The notes under the pieces were generated by a model that searched no databases, had not been told where the DNA came from, and saw only the letters and a list, made by a program, of their open reading frames with translations. Of a DNA stretch of 6,091 nucleotides, positions 3,982 through 6,091 are shown piece after piece; within the stretch, counting starts at the first letter, position 1, and the number at the start of each line of letters is the position of its first letter. The position numbers and the translations under genes are program-made. This stretch comes from Candidatus Bipolaricaulota bacterium (GTDB lineage Bacteria; Bipolaricaulota; Bipolaricaulia; UBA7950; UBA9294): contig JAJOKK010000045.1 in NCBI GenBank assembly GCA_021129875.1, positions 1 through 6,091 of the forward strand, in the 5' to 3' direction.

Positions 3982-5181
3982 CTATCGGTCTCTCATGATG
4001 GTGAACGAAGTGACCGCTCGTCTGCCCGGGACAGGATGGATTTCCCCATCGATTACGCTGGCGACCGGGATCATCGCCACCTGCAGCGCGTCCGCAGAGA
4101 CGGTGATCCGCATGTAATGAAGCGTGTTATACCGGCGAAAGACTGTCCAGGCGGCCGCCCGATCGACTGGTTCTTGCAGCGGCGCGCCACCTCCACCGGT
4201 GCCGATGTGGTGAATCCCGTTCACGAAGAAATGCTCATAGCAGCGCATATGCCCGGTGAAGACAACATCGACCCCAGCGGTGATGAAGATCGGCTCCAGC
4301 AGGGCCTGCAATGGTCGATTGACCCCGCCTTCCCAGGTAGAACTGTAGATAGGGTGGTGGAGGAAGACGACTGTAAAGTCCGCGGTCGCTTGCGCAAGAT
4401 CGGCCTGCAACCACTCGATCTGCTCATGCAGCGGCAGGGTTGTATCTGCCTCGATGAGCACGTTTGAATCGAGCCCCACAAAGTGAACGTTCCCATAGGT
4501 GAACGACCACCACTGTTCGCTAGCCTTTCCCCCCCCCGCGGGAAGCGGGAAGAACTCGTAGTAGGTTGGCTGATCCTTTTCGCGGCTCCCGACGATGGTG
4601 ATGAAGGGACGCGACAGGGCAAGCTCTGCGATCGCGGCGAAGAATCGCTCGAATCGCTCAATGGTCGGATATTCAACCAGGTCGCCGGTGTGGAAGACGA
4701 GCATAGCATCCGGCTCATTGCGTGTCATCGCAGCAGCGACGAGCGCATGCCTCTCAGGGTAGGTGCGCGTGTTTCCGTAGACGAGGAAGGAGAACGAGCG
4801 GATCTCAGGACTCGAGGTGGTAAAGCGCCCGATCGGACGGGGATGAACAGCATCCCCTTCATAGAAGACGATCTGATAGCGGTAGGTCGTTCCCGGAATC
4901 AGGTCCCGCAGCCAAATCTCAGCGACACCCTTGTGCGGTTCAAAGACGAGGGTCTCCTCCCAGTCCCCGGTTTCATCGTAGACTTCCGCCCGGGCATAGT
5001 GAAACCTGATCGCCACTGCTCGCGATGTTTTCCACGTAATAGCGATGTAATCCTCCCCGATCGCCCCCAGGATCGGTCCCCAGAGGACGGGGCTTTCTTC
5101 CTGACCAAATGCGCAGATGCCGCACACCAATACCATAAAAAAACCGGCAAGAATGACGCGTCGTTCGCTCGGTTTGCGCAT
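3982..5181 (-). CDS. Exported purple-acid-phosphatase-like metallophosphoesterase-fold protein with lost catalytic residues
   Basis: The 399-residue protein has a signal peptide (basic RKPSERR, hydrophobic core about 9-25, likely cleavage near AFG-QEE). A fibronectin-III/PAP N-terminal-like domain follows (about 30-122; ITWKTS, LRDLIPGTTYRYQI, FTTSS), then a calcineurin-like phosphoesterase domain (about 128-399). Landmarks are in order: VYGNTRT (134-140) where GD is expected, HTGDLV (164-169) intact, IVGSREK (196-202) where GNHE is expected, FLHHPIYSS (273-281) intact, GHMRCYEH (310-317) where GHxHxYE is expected. Four conserved residues are thus replaced (D137N, N199S, H200R, H313R), so hydrolysis is doubtful; a binding or structural role is inferred. 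The start at 5181 is preferred over 5265 because it directly precedes the signal peptide and the promoter at 5256-5284 would start transcription downstream of 5265. The SD (GGGGAGAGGG) is moderate. A 9-G tract lies within it. Confidence 0.85.
   Translation of the reverse strand: MRKPSERRVILAGFFMVLVCGICAFGQEESPVLWGPILGAIGEDYIAITWKTSRAVAIRFHYARAEVYDETGDWEETLVFEPHKGVAEIWLRDLIPGTTYRYQIVFYEGDAVHPRPIGRFTTSSPEIRSFSFLVYGNTRTYPERHALVAAAMTRNEPDAMLVFHTGDLVEYPTIERFERFFAAIAELALSRPFITIVGSREKDQPTYYEFFPLPAGGGKASEQWWSFTYGNVHFVGLDSNVLIEADTTLPLHEQIEWLQADLAQATADFTVVFLHHPIYSSTWEGGVNRPLQALLEPIFITAGVDVVFTGHMRCYEHFFVNGIHHIGTGGGGAPLQEPVDRAAAWTVFRRYNTLHYMRITVSADALQVAMIPVASVIDGEIHPVPGRRAVTSFTIMRDR
4529..4537. repeat. 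Nine-base G/C homopolymer inside the phosphoesterase-like gene
   Basis: Nine C on the plus strand are nine G in the coding strand, encoding the Gly-Gly-Gly of PAGGGKAS. The frame is the same before and after, as conserved motifs lie on both sides, so the length given here keeps the gene open. Such a tract is prone to slippage. Confidence 0.9.
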
Positions 5182-5255
5182 CGTCCCTCTCCCCGGCCAC
5201 ACCCTTTGTCCGAGGTTCTCTGCATGAGAGTGCCTCCCTTCTTGTGGCCGCCTCC

Positions 5256-5284
5256 ATTCTCTCATGTAAGCAGCCTACGGTCAA
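5256..5284 (-). promoter_or_regulatory. Promoter for the phosphoesterase-like gene
   Basis: On the minus strand TTGACC (5279-5284, 5/6) is followed after 17 bp by GAGAAT (5256-5261, 4/6). Transcription would begin near 5249, giving a leader of about 68 nt to the ATG at 5181. The 8-bp inverted repeat CATGAGAG (5223-5230)/CTCTCATG (5259-5266) has one arm over the -10 box, a possible operator. Confidence 0.45.
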
Positions 5285-5320
5285 CCCGAACTGCGGGGTG
5301 CATCGGCCGGGGTTATCCAC

Positions 5321-5326
5321 TATCCT
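5321..5326 (+). promoter_or_regulatory. -10-like box placed for leaderless transcription of nth
   Basis: TATCCT ends 6 nt before the nth ATG (5333), which would put the transcript start on or near the A of the ATG. No SD is visible upstream, in keeping with a leaderless mRNA. No good -35 box lies 16-18 bp upstream, so support is limited. Confidence 0.3.
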
Positions 5327-5332
5327 CGATCT

Positions 5333-6067
5333 ATGGATTCCGAGGAGAAAGCACGATCGATCGCAGAACGCCTTCAGGTTCATTATGGCGAGGTTACCCT
5401 TGTAGAGCGTGATCCGCTTGAGCTGCTGGTGGAGACGATCCTCTCGCAGAATACGAACGATACAAACCGCGATCGGGCGTACCGCTCCCTCCTCGATCGC
5501 TTCGGAAGCCTTACCGCGGTTAGGGAAGCCACGGTGGCGGATATCGCCGCAGCGATTCAGATCGGTGGGTTGCATCACCAGAAGGCATCCCACATCAAAC
5601 AGACCTTGGCGATGATCGCCCTGGAGAGGGGATTGATCGCTCACAACTTGACTGATCGCAGACCGAATGGTCTGGCATTCCTTGCCGACCTTCCGCTCGA
5701 CAAGGCGCTATGCCGGCTCCTCACCTATCCCGGAGTGGGGAAGAAGACTGCAGGAATCGTTCTTCTCTTTGCGTTCGACAGACCGTACTTTCCGGTCGAT
5801 ACGCACATCAAGCGGATCGCGACCCGCGTCGGACTGATCAGAAAAAAGGAGGACCCGCATCAGCGGATGAACTTCCTCCTTCCCCATGATCCTGTGCTTA
5901 TGAAGCGGCTCCATCTGCAACTGATCCGCCTTGGCCGCGAGATCTGCCGGGCGCGCCGCGCCGAGTGCTGTCGCTGCCCATTGCGCGACATCTGCGCATG
6001 GTTCTCTGAGAAGGAAAGTTCGAACTCGATCGGCGTTGCCTTTTCTGTCGCGAATATGGAAAATTGA
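5333..6067 (+). CDS. nth: Endonuclease III-family DNA glycosylase/AP lyase with 4Fe-4S cluster
   Basis: The 244-residue protein has the HhH-GPD fold of endonuclease III, which removes oxidised pyrimidines and cleaves abasic sites in base excision repair. Visible landmarks: DPLELLVETILSQNTNDTN (27-45) for the N-terminal helices, the helix-hairpin-helix LLTYPGVGKKTAGIV (129-143) with catalytic Lys138, PVDTHIKRIATRVGL (154-168) with catalytic Asp156, and the iron-sulfur loop Cys205-x6-Cys212-x2-Cys215-x5-Cys221. All key residues are intact. The ILSQNTNDxN variant, rather than the E. coli LLSAQ-TD form, places it in a divergent Nth subfamily, so substrate range may differ. It is slightly longer than E. 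coli Nth (211), with extra residues in the middle and a short tail after the cluster. It diverges from the phosphoesterase-like gene. There is no SD before the ATG, so translation may be leaderless. Confidence 0.93.
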   Translation: MDSEEKARSIAERLQVHYGEVTLVERDPLELLVETILSQNTNDTNRDRAYRSLLDRFGSLTAVREATVADIAAAIQIGGLHHQKASHIKQTLAMIALERGLIAHNLTDRRPNGLAFLADLPLDKALCRLLTYPGVGKKTAGIVLLFAFDRPYFPVDTHIKRIATRVGLIRKKEDPHQRMNFLLPHDPVLMKRLHLQLIRLGREICRARRAECCRCPLRDICAWFSEKESSNSIGVAFSVANMEN

Positions 6068-6077
6068 AGCTGGAGGC

Positions 6078-6091
6078 AGGAGCACAGCGTG
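6078..6091 (+). other. Probable ribosome binding site and GTG start of a downstream gene
   Basis: AGGAG (6078-6082) lies 6 nt before a GTG at 6089-6091, the last three bases of the window. It begins 21 nt after the nth stop, so a following gene in the same transcript is plausible. Its identity cannot be seen. Confidence 0.35.

Noticed and set aside
5182..5265. Longer form of the phosphoesterase-like protein from ATG 5265
   Set aside because: It would bury the signal peptide behind 28 charged residues, and the predicted transcript start (about 5249) lies downstream of this ATG.
4483..5412. 309-codon plus-strand frame opposite the phosphoesterase-like gene
   Set aside because: The composition is Arg/Pro/Ser-rich with no domain, and it lies antisense to a well-supported gene and overlaps nth; a shadow frame.
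1..6091. CRISPR array, insertion sequence or prophage
   Set aside because: No regularly spaced repeats, no transposase or integrase gene and no terminal inverted repeats enclosing a gene were found on either strand.

Overview
The window is bacterial chromosomal DNA, moderately GC-rich, with short gaps, Shine-Dalgarno (SD) sites and sigma70-like hexamers. HflK/HflC, a 4Fe-4S endonuclease III and a DedA/VTT-like protein indicate a bacterium; HflK/HflC and the exported phosphoesterase-fold protein suit a Gram-negative-type or deep-branching lineage. Nothing here fixes the phylum, and no rRNA, tRNA, CRISPR array or intact insertion sequence was seen.

Layout. All genes but one run on the minus strand. 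From right to left: nth (5333-6067, +) diverges from a gene for an exported purple-acid-phosphatase-like protein (3982-5181, -). Next is a 540-bp gap (3442-3981) with a palindromic intergenic repeat, a 26-codon ORF with a very good SD, and several dyads. Then comes a tight operon hflK (2374-3441), hflC (1499-2377) and a membrane J-domain protein gene (1104-1481). A 263-bp gap with dyads and a good promoter leads into a short VTT/DedA-like membrane protein gene (380-838). A 231-bp gap with a near-consensus promoter and an 11-bp inverted repeat precedes the start of what looks like a restriction-modification methylase gene (1-148), cut by the window edge and possibly degenerate.

How the genes work together. 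HflK and HflC form a membrane complex that, in characterised bacteria, surrounds and modulates the FtsH protease. A J-domain protein with a C-terminal membrane segment in the same operon suggests a physical link between DnaK and membrane-protein quality control; ftsH and dnaK are not in the window. The phosphoesterase-fold protein has lost several metal-binding and catalytic residues by what look like single transitions, so it is probably a pseudoenzyme. Nth is an ordinary base-excision-repair enzyme.

Start corrections: hflK starts at 3441, not at the upstream in-frame ATG at 3555, and the phosphoesterase-like gene starts at 5181, not at 5265. Both rest on SD and signal or promoter evidence. 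The points most worth checking are the hflKC-J operon with its long leader, the residue losses in the phosphoesterase-like protein, and the promoter-overlapping repeats near the left end.
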